A stretch of DNA of 64,000 nucleotides, from positions 1 through 64,000 of the forward strand of contig JANXBN010000007.1 in NCBI GenBank assembly GCA_025060635.1, read 5' to 3'. The notes under the pieces were generated by a model that was not told where the DNA came from, did not search any database, and saw nothing but the letters and a program-made list of their open reading frames with translations. Both the position numbers and the translations under genes were made by a program. This document shows positions 9,980-19,736 of the stretch, piece by piece; positions within the stretch are counted from its first letter, which is position 1; each line of letters opens with the position of its first letter. This DNA is from Candidatus Kryptonium sp. (GTDB lineage: Bacteria > Bacteroidota > Ignavibacteria > Kryptoniales > Kryptoniaceae).

Positions 9980-12580
9980 TTGAAGGTGAAGGTGAAGGTG
10001 AAACGATTTTTTCTAATACTGTTTGCCCTGTTCTTTCTGAAGTGTGATGTGAAAGCACTTCAATCAACAGCGGAAAAATTTTTATTCAATGGCAACCCGA
10101 CTTTAACTGGAATTGATGCTGGGATGTTTCATGATACCAATACGAGATTTAAAATTGATTTATCTGGTAAATGGCTTGCTAAGGTTGAGGGGGAGAAAAA
10201 GTGGTTTGAGGTGTTGGTTCCCTCAGCTTACAACTTTACAGGTAAAGTGACATTTAGAAAAAATTTCGTTATTTCAGATACCCTTGTTCGGAGCAAAGTT
10301 TTGTTTCTTGTCGCTTATGGAATAAACTATGAGTGTCAAATTTTCATCAATGGTCAATTTCTTACAAGGCATATCGGAGGATATACATCCTTTGTCGTGA
10401 GGATTCCAGATAGAATGTTAAACGCAGGTGAGAACATATTGGAAATTCAAGTAAACAATGAACTTAATTCAAAAACAACTATCCCATTGAGGCATCAAGT
10501 TTGGGCTTGGAGAAATTATGGCGGAATTTATAGGGATATTTACATACTTGCTACTCCGAAAGTTTGGGTGGATGATGCGCGAGTTTTATATTCATTTGCC
10601 TCAAATTATTCGGTTTTGAACGGCGAGGTTGATACCTACCTTTCTTCCGTTGAAATATCAGAATATTTTGTTAACAAAAATTTTGAAATTCAACTTCAAA
10701 TCTTTGAAAAAAACGGTGAAGTATTCGTAACAGCGACAAAGCCGTTGACATTTTTCATTGATGATTCAAGAAGCTTAAGAGTTAAAATCCCGTTTTCAAT
10801 TTATGCTCCAAAGCTTTGGTCGCCAGAAGAGCCTACACTTTACATTTTAAAACTTATCGTTTCAAATCTTGGTAAGGTTGTTGACGAGTTCATCATTGTA
10901 ACAGGCTTTAGAGAGATAAAAATTAGTGGTGGTGATATTTATTTAAATGGACGGAGGATTGTCTTGAAAGGGATTTCAAGGCACGAGGATCATCCAAATT
11001 TTGGAAACGCCTTAACTTATGAGGAGATGGAAAGGGATATGGTTTTGATAAAAAATATGGGAGCAAACGCAGTTCGCCTCGGACACTATCCACCGCATCC
11101 ATATGTCCTCAATCTATGCGATAGATATGGGCTCCTTGTTCTGGAAGAGATACCGGTTTGGAATGTTCCTGCTGATATATTAACGACTGAAAGGTACATC
11201 TCCCTTGCAAAGGATTATATCGCAGAAATGATAAATAGAGACAAAAACCATCCAAGCGTCTTAGCGTGGGGAATTGGAAATGAGTTTGATTCTGCAAATG
11301 AAAAAGTCAGAAAATATGTCAGGGAAATGGTTAAGTTTGTTAAGTCAATTGATGATAGACCAGTTTACTATGCTTCAAGGATGATAAAAAATGATGTTTG
11401 CGCTGACCTTGTTGATCTCGCTTGCGTAAATGTCTATGTTGATAATATTGAAAAATTTTCAGAGATGTTAGAGTTGTGGAAGAAAAAGTATGGCGACAAA
11501 CCAGTTATTGTAACTGAATATGGCAAGGCAGTTCAAATTGGAAATAGAAATGGTTATTCTGATCCGCTTTCTTATGAAAGTCAAGCAAAATATATACTTG
11601 AGCGATACAGGTTAATTCAAGAGATGAATTATGATGGCTCTTTTGTTTGGACCTTTGCTGATTGGAGAGGCGAGCGACCTGTTATGACCCTTCCGAATCC
11701 AGACCTTTATCTTTACACTATGGGTGTTGTTTCATACCACAGGGAGAGAAGACCAGCTTATGAAGTTTTGAAGGCACTTTACACAGATGGGAAAGTCCCA
11801 ACACTTGCAATTGGGGATTATTCTGAAAATATTCCAGAAATTTATACGATTTTTGCCATAGTTCTTCTTCTTTCGCTTTCGTATATCTATTACTCATATC
11901 GTTGGTTTAGGGAAAATTTCAACAGAGCAATTTTCAGACCTTATAATTTCTTCGCTGACATCAGGGATCAATATTCAATTTCATTTGGGCAAACGAGTGT
12001 GCTGGCGTTGATAATCTCTGCAACGCTTGGTGTTTTCATAGCTGGGGTTTTGAATAGATTAAAGCAAAATGAGTATCTTGATTATATCTTGACACATTTG
12101 ATTTTCGTTGATTGGTTAAAGGTGAAATTAATCTCAATTGCGTGGAGTCCTATTTCTTCGGTGTTGTATTGTTCGCTTTTTTCATTTGTTTTGATTTTAA
12201 TTTTGACATTTGCTGTTCAGATTTTTTCAGCGTTTGTCCGGGTTAGGGTTTTTTTAAATCATTCTTATTCAGTTGTTGTATGGTCGTTTTTGCCCGTTAT
12301 ATTTCTTATCCCGATAGATATGGTTTTATATAGGTTGATATTAAATTTTGAAGCTGGGCTTATGATAGTTGGATTTGGTTTGATAGTCCTTCTGATTTCG
12401 TTTATCAGGTTGATCAAGGGAATTTCAATAATTTATGAAACAGGGCAATTGCGAGTTTATCTGTTTTCGCTCGGCTTAATTTTAATTTTGTTAAGTGCGC
12501 TTTTGATCTTCTACGACTATAAATTCTCAACGCTTGCGTATTTGAAGTTTTTGTTCAATATTTTAAACAGTGTAAAATAA
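9980..12580 (+). CDS. Glycoside hydrolase family 2 enzyme with a C-terminal multi-pass membrane domain
   Basis: An 866-residue protein. An N-terminal signal (KRFFLILFALFFL) leads into a GH2 sugar-binding domain, an immunoglobulin-like domain and the TIM barrel (about 320-600). The acid/base Glu435 lies in GIGNEFDS and the nucleophile Glu513 in IVTEYGKA, so it should be a retaining beta-glycosidase (galactosidase, glucuronidase or mannosidase type). Residues about 620-855 hold roughly six hydrophobic helices, absent from ordinary GH2 enzymes; they would anchor the catalytic part outside the cytoplasmic membrane. The start is uncertain: TTG 9980 opens a GAAGGT repeat containing in-frame GTG codons at 9986, 9992 and 9998, and the last gives the most natural signal peptide. 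smc follows after 15 bases. Confidence 0.88.
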   Translation: MKVKVKVKRFFLILFALFFLKCDVKALQSTAEKFLFNGNPTLTGIDAGMFHDTNTRFKIDLSGKWLAKVEGEKKWFEVLVPSAYNFTGKVTFRKNFVISDTLVRSKVLFLVAYGINYECQIFINGQFLTRHIGGYTSFVVRIPDRMLNAGENILEIQVNNELNSKTTIPLRHQVWAWRNYGGIYRDIYILATPKVWVDDARVLYSFASNYSVLNGEVDTYLSSVEISEYFVNKNFEIQLQIFEKNGEVFVTATKPLTFFIDDSRSLRVKIPFSIYAPKLWSPEEPTLYILKLIVSNLGKVVDEFIIVTGFREIKISGGDIYLNGRRIVLKGISRHEDHPNFGNALTYEEMERDMVLIKNMGANAVRLGHYPPHPYVLNLCDRYGLLVLEEIPVWNVPADILTTERYISLAKDYIAEMINRDKNHPSVLAWGIGNEFDSANEKVRKYVREMVKFVKSIDDRPVYYASRMIKNDVCADLVDLACVNVYVDNIEKFSEMLELWKKKYGDKPVIVTEYGKAVQIGNRNGYSDPLSYESQAKYILERYRLIQEMNYDGSFVWTFADWRGERPVMTLPNPDLYLYTMGVVSYHRERRPAYEVLKALYTDGKVPTLAIGDYSENIPEIYTIFAIVLLLSLSYIYYSYRWFRENFNRAIFRPYNFFADIRDQYSISFGQTSVLALIISATLGVFIAGVLNRLKQNEYLDYILTHLIFVDWLKVKLISIAWSPISSVLYCSLFSFVLILILTFAVQIFSAFVRVRVFLNHSYSVVVWSFLPVIFLIPIDMVLYRLILNFEAGLMIVGFGLIVLLISFIRLIKGISIIYETGQLRVYLFSLGLILILLSALLIFYDYKFSTLAYLKFLFNILNSVK

Positions 12581-12595
12581 AAAGGGTATGGATGA

Positions 12596-15500
12596 ATGTA
12601 TCTTTCGCGACTTGAGATCTTTGGCTTTAAATCATTTGCTCAAAAGGTTGAGTTAAAATTTAACGGCGGTATAACAGCAATAGTTGGTCCAAATGGTTGC
12701 GGAAAGACCAACATAGTGGACGCAATAAGATGGGTTCTCGGGGAGCAAAGAGCTAGCGTTTTAAGAAGCGACAAAATGGAGGATGTTATATTTAACGGGA
12801 CAAAGGAAAGAAAACCACTCGGAATGGCGGAGGTCTCCATCACAATTCAGAACACCAAAGGAATCTTGCCAATGGAATATTCGGAGGTAACTATAACTAG
12901 GCGCGTCTTTAGATCGGGCGAGAGCGAGTATTTTTTAAACAAGGTTCCCTGCAGATTAAAGGATATAATTGATTTGTTTGCCGATACGGGGATGGGAGCA
13001 AATGCTTACTCCGTGATTGAGCTAAAGATGGTGGAATCGCTTTTAAGTGAGAAAGCGGAAGAAAGAAGAAAACTCTTTGAGGAAGCAGCTGGAATAACGA
13101 AATATAAGCAAAGAAAAAAGGTAACATTCAGAAAACTTGAGGATGTGAAAAATGATCTTTCAAGAGTAAACGATATAATCCGCGAGGTTCAAAAAAATGT
13201 CGCATCTCTTGAAAGACAAGCGAAAAAAGCTGAAAAATACAATCAAATTCTTGAAGAGCTCAAAAGAAGTGAGCTCTCTCTCTTTGAAAGAGAGTATTCA
13301 GAACTTCATAGAACTTTAATCTATCTTGAAGAGACACTCAACGCTGAAAGAAATAAGAAAATAAATATCGGCGATGAACTTTCCCGTGGAGAGCAACTCC
13401 TTGATGTACTAAAAAGCGAACTTAGGACAATTGAAGAACAAGTTGAGGAAATACATTTGAAAATTGAATTGGGAAATAAAGAGTTAAGTTTGGTAGAACA
13501 AGAAATTGTGCTTTTGAAGGAGAGGAAAAAAGTTTTTATAGAGCGAATTGAGAAGGTTTCGCAAGAAAAGCTTGAACTTCAACATCGTATCCATGAATTA
13601 AACCAAAAAATTGGCGAGAGAAAATTAGCGCTTGATGCCGTCTCAACCGAAAGAAAGATTTTACAAAGTGAATATACGGAGAAGAAAAAGGAAATTGATC
13701 AATTATCATTAGGTCTTGATGAGAAAAGAATTGCGGTTAGAAACTTGAACGAGACACTAATTGAGAAGATGAATCAGATCTCCGATAAAAGAGGGGAAAT
13801 TGAGAAAACGAGAGGCAAGATGGAAAATTTCAAGGGTAAGCTGGATCTACTAAATGATGAAAAGAACTCGCAGGAGAAGGAGATAAACGATGCTGAAATA
13901 GAACTCGGATTTCTTTTTGAAAAGAAGGCGACGCTTTTGAACGAACTTGCGAGCGCTGAGAGGATATTTAATGAAAAGGAAGCGTTAAGAGAAAATTTAA
14001 AATCTGAAATTGAGGAATTAAGAAAAAAATCTTTCGCGATTCAAAGCGAGATAAATAAAAGGCTTTCAAAAATTGATTTTTTAAGGGAATTAATTGAAAG
14101 GCACGTTGATTTGTCTGAAGGTGCACAATTCCTCGTGCAAAATTACAATCCTAATTTTAAAAGTGTTTCTGATGTTGTGGATGTTGAGCCAGAGCTTTCG
14201 TTCGCAATTGAATCAGCGCTTGGGGAGACGGCAGGTTATTTAATCGTTGATACCGTTGAGGAAGCTGAAAGAGCCATTGATATTTTGAAATCACAAAACA
14301 AAAGCAAAGTGACTTTTATCTGCCTTGAGAAAATTCCAGAAAATTATGCAACAAATCTCCCAATTCGCGGCAACGGCGTAATCGGTTGGGCAAATGAATT
14401 GGTATCTTGCGAAGGAAAGTTCAAGAAGGTAGTTGATCTTTTGCTTGATGAATTTCTCATCGTGAGAGATAAAAGTTCGGCGATTGAGGTTTTAAAAAAT
14501 TACGGGAATGTCAAGTGCGTAACACTTGAAGGGGAGATCTTCACCGATGAGGGCTTGATTAAAGGTGGGAGCACGAATGGTTCAACACAAAGCGTTATAG
14601 GTAAAAGAAAACAAATTGATCTATTGGAAAAAGAGGTTTCAAAGCTAAAAGACGAATTGAATCGTATTCAAAAAGAAATTGAAGAAAAGAGCAATCAAGT
14701 TGAAACGATAAATTTAAAAGAACTATCAGACGCCTTGCGAGGCATCCAATCGTCGGTCGTGGAAGTTGAAAAGATGATAAACCAAGTTGAATACAGAAGA
14801 AATAGAGCGTTTGAAAGAATCGGCGAGATAGAAAGGGAAAAAGACGAGATTGAAAAAGAGATTGAGAGATTAACGGAAATTTTATCTAAACTTGAAAACG
14901 AAATTTCAACGCTTGAAAAGGAAAAAGAAGAAATTGAATATCAACTTTCAATAGCGACATCAGAATTTGAAATGCTTGAGAGGGAATGGAGCATAAAAGC
15001 TGAACATGTTTCAGAACTTAACATTAAACTTGTTTCCCTTGAAAATGATGAAAAAAATCTTGAATCAGAGATAAAACGGCTTGAGGATGAACTTGTACGG
15101 AACTCGGTGAAAATTAATGAGTGTGAAATTGAAATTGAAGAAAGCAAACTTCAGGTTGAGAATATTGAATTCAAACTGGTTGAACTTGGAGAAAAACATG
15201 ATCTCCTTGAAAATGAGGTTTCAATGCTTCGCGAGAGATTGAAGGAGGTTCAATCTCAGCACAATGCTAAAATAGTTGAAATCCAATCGCTTGAGAGAAA
15301 AATAAAGGACGAAAGAGCTAAATATGAGGAATATGTTAGCGCAATGCACGATATTGAAATGAAGATAAACGAGGTGAAATTGAGAATGCAAAATTTAAGG
15401 GAAAGAGCGAAGGAAGAGTATCAAGTGGAACTTGAATATAAAGAATTTGAAGACTATAATATCGCAGTTTTAAGGGAAGAAGTTGAGAATTTGAAAGCGA

Positions 15501-16135
15501 AGCTTAAACTTCTCGGACCTGTGAACTTGCTTGCGTTTAATGATTATCAGGAGGAAAAAAAGCGACTTGAATTCTTGATTTCGCAGAGAGACGATTTGCT
15601 TGAGTCCGAGAAAACGCTTAAGGAAACAATTAATGAAATTAACACAACCGCCGAGAAAAAGTTTCTTGAGACATTTGAAAAAATAAGGGAGAATTTCAAA
15701 AGAACATTTGAGACGCTTTTCGGACCTGATAGCGAAGCGGATTTGAAACTCGTCCCGGATGAAAATGGCAACATTGATCCGCTTGAATCAAAAATAGAAA
15801 TAATGGCGAAGCCGAAGGGAAAGAGATTGCAATCAATAGATCTTTTATCTGCAGGAGAAAAAACCTTAACTGCTATTGCACTTCTTTTCGCAATTTATCT
15901 TGTGAAACCAAGTCCATTTTGTGTTTTAGATGAAGTTGATGCACCGCTTGATGATGCAAACATTGACAGATTTATAAATCTTTTGAGGAGCTTCTCAAGT
16001 GATACACAATTTATAATAGTCACACATAACAAGAAAACTATGGAAGCAGCTGATACGCTCTACGGTGTAACCATGGAGGAAGAAGGTGTTTCAAAGATCG
16101 TTTCGGTAAGGTTCAAACAAGAGGTTGAAAGATAA
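12596..16135 (+). CDS. smc: Chromosome segregation protein SMC
   Basis: A full-length 1179-residue SMC ATPase that folds and segregates the chromosome. The N-terminal head has Walker A GPNGCGKT (31-38) and the LGEQRASVLR region; two long coiled coils (about 170-500 and 660-1010) flank a hinge (about 505-650) with the glycine-rich GEIFTDEGLIKGGS segment. The C-terminal head has the ABC signature LLSAGEKTLTAIALLFA and Walker B FCVLDEVDAPLDD. No scpA or scpB is in the window. ATG 12596 fits the conserved start MYLSRLEIFGFKSF. Confidence 0.97.
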   Translation: MYLSRLEIFGFKSFAQKVELKFNGGITAIVGPNGCGKTNIVDAIRWVLGEQRASVLRSDKMEDVIFNGTKERKPLGMAEVSITIQNTKGILPMEYSEVTITRRVFRSGESEYFLNKVPCRLKDIIDLFADTGMGANAYSVIELKMVESLLSEKAEERRKLFEEAAGITKYKQRKKVTFRKLEDVKNDLSRVNDIIREVQKNVASLERQAKKAEKYNQILEELKRSELSLFEREYSELHRTLIYLEETLNAERNKKINIGDELSRGEQLLDVLKSELRTIEEQVEEIHLKIELGNKELSLVEQEIVLLKERKKVFIERIEKVSQEKLELQHRIHELNQKIGERKLALDAVSTERKILQSEYTEKKKEIDQLSLGLDEKRIAVRNLNETLIEKMNQISDKRGEIEKTRGKMENFKGKLDLLNDEKNSQEKEINDAEIELGFLFEKKATLLNELASAERIFNEKEALRENLKSEIEELRKKSFAIQSEINKRLSKIDFLRELIERHVDLSEGAQFLVQNYNPNFKSVSDVVDVEPELSFAIESALGETAGYLIVDTVEEAERAIDILKSQNKSKVTFICLEKIPENYATNLPIRGNGVIGWANELVSCEGKFKKVVDLLLDEFLIVRDKSSAIEVLKNYGNVKCVTLEGEIFTDEGLIKGGSTNGSTQSVIGKRKQIDLLEKEVSKLKDELNRIQKEIEEKSNQVETINLKELSDALRGIQSSVVEVEKMINQVEYRRNRAFERIGEIEREKDEIEKEIERLTEILSKLENEISTLEKEKEEIEYQLSIATSEFEMLEREWSIKAEHVSELNIKLVSLENDEKNLESEIKRLEDELVRNSVKINECEIEIEESKLQVENIEFKLVELGEKHDLLENEVSMLRERLKEVQSQHNAKIVEIQSLERKIKDERAKYEEYVSAMHDIEMKINEVKLRMQNLRERAKEEYQVELEYKEFEDYNIAVLREEVENLKAKLKLLGPVNLLAFNDYQEEKKRLEFLISQRDDLLESEKTLKETINEINTTAEKKFLETFEKIRENFKRTFETLFGPDSEADLKLVPDENGNIDPLESKIEIMAKPKGKRLQSIDLLSAGEKTLTAIALLFAIYLVKPSPFCVLDEVDAPLDDANIDRFINLLRSFSSDTQFIIVTHNKKTMEAADTLYGVTMEEEGVSKIVSVRFKQEVER

Positions 16136-16169
16136 ACATTTTCACAAAGAAAATAACTTTTGCTGAAAT

Positions 16170-16880
16170 ATGAACATAAAAATTTTTTGTGATTTTGACG
16201 GGACGATAACAAAAAACGATGTCGGAGATCTATTTTTTGAGACATTTGGGGATAAAGATTATTACGCTTCATTGGTTGAAAAATGGCGCGATTATGAGAT
16301 CTCGTCCAAAGAGATGTGGGAGAAGATCGCAGAGAAGGTAAAGGTTGAAAACGGAGAGGCGGAAAATTTAATTTATTCACAGGAGATTGATCCACATTTT
16401 ATTGATTTTGTAAAATGGGCTAAAGAAAAGGGAATTGATATTTTCATCCTGAGCGATGGATTTGACTTTTACATAAAGCGAATCCTTGAGAAACACGGGC
16501 TCGCTGATATTAAATTTTTTTCTAATCGGATGAGGATAGAAAACGGAAAAGTTAAGCTTGATTTCCCATATCCCGATTCAGTTTGTCGTATTTGTGGAAA
16601 CTGCAAAAGAAATCATATGCTGACGCTTTCCGGAGATGAAGATATAATCGTTTATATTGGTGATGGTTATTCGGATAGATGTCCGGCGGAGTATGCCGAT
16701 GTTGTTTTCGGGAAAAAGGAACTTTTGAAGTTTTGTAGAGAGAAAAACATACCAGTTTATGAGTTTGAGACATTCAAGGATGTACTTGATCAATTCCAAA
16801 GGTTTTTGAGCGGAAAAAAGAAGTTAAAAAAGAGATGGCAAGCTGAACTTAAACGAAGGGATGTTTTTATGAGGGAATAG
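16170..16880 (+). CDS. HAD-IB phosphatase, MtnX-like
   Basis: A 236-residue haloacid dehalogenase phosphatase. Motif I FCDFDGTIT gives nucleophile Asp8 and acid Asp10; motif II is ILSDGFD; motif III/IV is YIGDGYSDRCPAEYAD. The segment CRICGNCKRNHM is typical of the MtnX / HK-MTPenyl-1-P phosphatase group, so a role in methionine salvage or a related small phosphate ester is possible. No other methionine-salvage gene is nearby, so the substrate is open. It follows smc by 34 bases. The last 25 residues are strongly basic. Confidence 0.85.
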   Translation: MNIKIFCDFDGTITKNDVGDLFFETFGDKDYYASLVEKWRDYEISSKEMWEKIAEKVKVENGEAENLIYSQEIDPHFIDFVKWAKEKGIDIFILSDGFDFYIKRILEKHGLADIKFFSNRMRIENGKVKLDFPYPDSVCRICGNCKRNHMLTLSGDEDIIVYIGDGYSDRCPAEYADVVFGKKELLKFCREKNIPVYEFETFKDVLDQFQRFLSGKKKLKKRWQAELKRRDVFMRE

Positions 16881-16942
16881 CTCTCTGATTTGCTTTCGTA
16901 ATGATTTCGTGATTAAAAAATGGTGAAAACAAAAAATTATTT

Positions 16943-17542
16943 GTGGTGAAAACTGATTTCAGACAATTGATTTTTTCTTACAGAAGCTACACTCCAATAC
17001 CTTTTTTGATTTTGATGATCGTATTTGCGAAACCAACTTTGATGAGTTTGCTGATTGGCTTTGTGATCGCATCAATTGGCGAAGCAGTAAGGATTTGGGG
17101 AGTTGGATATGCAGGGGCTGAGACAAGGACAACTGGTCCTGTTGGGGGAAGTAAGCTTGTCACCAACGGACCATATGCCTATGTTAGAAATCCTCTTTAC
17201 CTTGGAAATATGCTCATATATCTTGGTTTCGGAATTATGTCAATGGCTCTTTTCCCATATCTTCAAATAGTTGGCTTTGTATATTTTTTTGTGCAGTATT
17301 ATTTAATTGTGACGCTTGAGGAGGAGTACTTAAGCAGGGCATTTGCCGATGAATATGCGAGATATTATAAACATGTTCCGAGGTTTATTCCGAGGTTGAG
17401 AAAATATGAATTTGCTGGAAATTTGGAATTTAATTTGAACGAAGCTTTGAGATCAGAGCGAAGAACTTTACAATCATTTTTTGCGGTCACTGCGTTGAAT
17501 ATTATCATCTTTCTTGTGAAAAATAATCTTTTGTTTTCATAA
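16943..17542 (+). CDS. Isoprenylcysteine carboxyl methyltransferase-like membrane protein
   Basis: A 199-residue membrane protein with four to five helices and the ICMT/PEMT signature: VTNGPYAYVRNPLYLGNMLIYLG followed by a C-terminal LEEEYLSRAFADEYARYYKHVPRFIP region, which binds S-adenosylmethionine. Bacterial members methylate lipids or small molecules; the target here is unknown. The start is GTG (16943, or the adjacent GTG 16946). It lies two bases before lpxB, so it is in the same operon and may act on an envelope lipid. Confidence 0.85.
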   Translation: MVKTDFRQLIFSYRSYTPIPFLILMIVFAKPTLMSLLIGFVIASIGEAVRIWGVGYAGAETRTTGPVGGSKLVTNGPYAYVRNPLYLGNMLIYLGFGIMSMALFPYLQIVGFVYFFVQYYLIVTLEEEYLSRAFADEYARYYKHVPRFIPRLRKYEFAGNLEFNLNEALRSERRTLQSFFAVTALNIIIFLVKNNLLFS

Positions 17543-17544
17543 CT

Positions 17545-18693
17545 ATGCCAAAGCGATTGATGGTCATAGCTGGTGAGGTATCGGGGGATTCGCATGCTGG
17601 AAAAGTTATCTGCAAGATAAAAAAGAATTCACCTGATGTTGAAGTTTTCGGGGTTGGCGGAGAGAGGATGAAGAAATGCGGAGCTGAGTTAATTTATGAC
17701 ATATCCGAGATTTCTTTGATCGGTTTTGTTGATGTATTAAAAAGCTTCGGGAAAATAATTGAGTTGGAAAATCTATGCAAAAGCGAACTATTGCGCCGCA
17801 AGCCGGACGCAGTTTTACTCGTGGATTATCCGGGGTTTAATCTCAGGTTTGCGAGATTTGCAAAAGAAAATGGATTCAGGGTTTTTTACTATATTGCTCC
17901 GCAGGTTTGGGCATGGGGACGAAGAAGAGTTAAAGTTTTGAAAAATTATGTTGATGAGCTTTTTGTGATATTTAGGTTTGAGGAAGAGTTTTTTAAAAAA
18001 TACGGAATCAAAGCTGAATTCGTAGGTCATCCATTACTTGAAGATTTGAGCTATTCCGAGATGCAGGATGGCATGACTTTTTTGGAAAAATACGGGATTT
18101 CAAATAAAAAAATAATTTCTTTTTTTCCAGGAAGCAGAACTCAAGAAGTTAAAATGATGCTTAAAACGATGGTTGAAGCTGGCAAAATGATCAAAGAGAG
18201 GTTTGATGTTGAGATTGTTTTCAGCAGGGCTAAAACCATTGATGAAACCGTGATGAAAAATTTGATCAAGGAAGGTTTTAAAGAGTTTAAATTTATTACC
18301 GACTCTCATATGTTGTTAAGATTTTCTCATATTGCAGTGGTAAAAAGCGGGACGACATCGCTTGAAGCTGGAATCCTCGGAGTTCCGATGGTAGTTTGTT
18401 ATAAAACTTCGCAATTTAATTATTTTTTGGGGCGAATTCTTGTTAAAACAGATGTAATTGAAGGAATCGCTCTTCCAAATATAGTTCTTCGCAAAAGGGT
18501 TGTGCCAGAGCTACTACAAAATGATTTCACAGCGGAGAAGATTTTTAGCGAGGTCAGCAAGTATCTTGTGGATGAAAATTTATATCATAATGTCAGAAGA
18601 GAACTTTTAAAGATCAGGGATCTTCTGAAAATTGATCTTGCAGGAAAAACAACTTCCGAGATAGTTGCTGAAAAAATCCTATCAAAGATATGA
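17545..18693 (+). CDS. lpxB: Lipid-A-disaccharide synthase
   Basis: A 382-residue GT-B glycosyltransferase that joins UDP-2,3-diacylglucosamine and lipid X to give the lipid A disaccharide. The N-terminal AGEVSGDSHAG motif, YYIAPQVWAWGRRR, FVGHPL, the phosphate-binding FFPGSRTQEVK and the C-terminal VKSGTTSLEAGILGVPMVVCYK are all typical LpxB features. Length is standard. The last four bases overlap lpxK (ATGA), which carries out the following step of lipid A synthesis. Confidence 0.97.
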   Translation: MPKRLMVIAGEVSGDSHAGKVICKIKKNSPDVEVFGVGGERMKKCGAELIYDISEISLIGFVDVLKSFGKIIELENLCKSELLRRKPDAVLLVDYPGFNLRFARFAKENGFRVFYYIAPQVWAWGRRRVKVLKNYVDELFVIFRFEEEFFKKYGIKAEFVGHPLLEDLSYSEMQDGMTFLEKYGISNKKIISFFPGSRTQEVKMMLKTMVEAGKMIKERFDVEIVFSRAKTIDETVMKNLIKEGFKEFKFITDSHMLLRFSHIAVVKSGTTSLEAGILGVPMVVCYKTSQFNYFLGRILVKTDVIEGIALPNIVLRKRVVPELLQNDFTAEKIFSEVSKYLVDENLYHNVRRELLKIRDLLKIDLAGKTTSEIVAEKILSKI

Positions 18694-19736
18694 TGAAAAC
18701 TTTATTTAGGTTGTGGCGTATTTTGAGATTTTCGTTCCTCCCGCTTTCGTTTTTTTATGGAATCTTGATCGTGTTAAGAAATTTTTTTTACAGCTGGGGG
18801 ATTTTTAAAATTAAAAAACTTCCACGACCAGTAATTTCAGTTGGAAATATAATTGCGGGTGGGACCGGAAAGACGCCGATAGTTGAATGGATAGGTAAAT
18901 ATTTTTCTTCGCTTGGGAAAAAAGTTGCGATCTTGAGTCGTGGATACGGAAGGAGAACAAAAGGTTTTGTGTTTGTATCAGACGGTGAAAAGATTTTTGC
19001 AAAACCAGATGAGTGCGGTGATGAACCGTTTCAAATGGCTTTGAAATCAATTGAAGAGAAACTTGGATGGATCGTTGCCGTGTGCGAAGATAGATATTTA
19101 GCTGGGATGAAAGTTCTTGAAAAATTTGCCGTTGATGTTTTCATACTTGATGATGGTTTTCAAAGAAGGGATATTTATAGGGATCTTGATATAGTGATAA
19201 TTTCTGGGGAAGAAATAAAAGAATTTTTGATCCCTGCTGGTTTGAAGCGGGAGCCATTGAATTCGTTGAAGAGAGCGGATGTGATATGTTTTAGAAAAAA
19301 TGTTGATGTCCGTAGCTTCAAACCTTACCTAAAAGAAAATTCGCTGCTGCTCAAATTTGATTACGAGCTTCTTGAAATACGAAAATTTTTTGATTATATT
19401 TTAAACAAAAATGAACTTTTAGGCAAAAAAGTAGTGGCCTTTTCAGGCATCGGAAAACACACGAATTTTATAAAACTATTGAAAGACAATAATTTTCAAG
19501 TCGTAAAGGAGTTTGAGTTCCCAGATCATCACTGTTATAGCCACCGAGATATTCAGAAGATAGTTGATTCTATTGGTTCAACAGGAGCAGATTTTGCTAT
19601 TACGACTGAAAAAGATTTTGCAAGGTTATTTGAGATGAAAGAATTGAAAGATTTTCCGTTTTTTTATACAAAGATAGAGGTCAGGTTTTTGGATGCTGGT
19701 GAGAATTTAAAACAAAAGCTTTTGGAACTGGTTTAA
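18690..19736 (+). CDS. lpxK: Tetraacyldisaccharide 4'-kinase
   Basis: A 348-residue inner-membrane P-loop kinase that phosphorylates the 4' position of the lipid A disaccharide. An N-terminal hydrophobic helix (about 11-33) anchors it; the Walker A is GNIIAGGTGKTP, followed by SRGYGRR, GDEPFQMA and the FILDDGFQRRD catalytic segment. A C-terminal TTEKDFARL segment also fits LpxK. It is coupled to lpxB by a four-base overlap, and the next gene starts directly after its stop. Confidence 0.97.
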   Translation: MMKTLFRLWRILRFSFLPLSFFYGILIVLRNFFYSWGIFKIKKLPRPVISVGNIIAGGTGKTPIVEWIGKYFSSLGKKVAILSRGYGRRTKGFVFVSDGEKIFAKPDECGDEPFQMALKSIEEKLGWIVAVCEDRYLAGMKVLEKFAVDVFILDDGFQRRDIYRDLDIVIISGEEIKEFLIPAGLKREPLNSLKRADVICFRKNVDVRSFKPYLKENSLLLKFDYELLEIRKFFDYILNKNELLGKKVVAFSGIGKHTNFIKLLKDNNFQVVKEFEFPDHHCYSHRDIQKIVDSIGSTGADFAITTEKDFARLFEMKELKDFPFFYTKIEVRFLDAGENLKQKLLELV

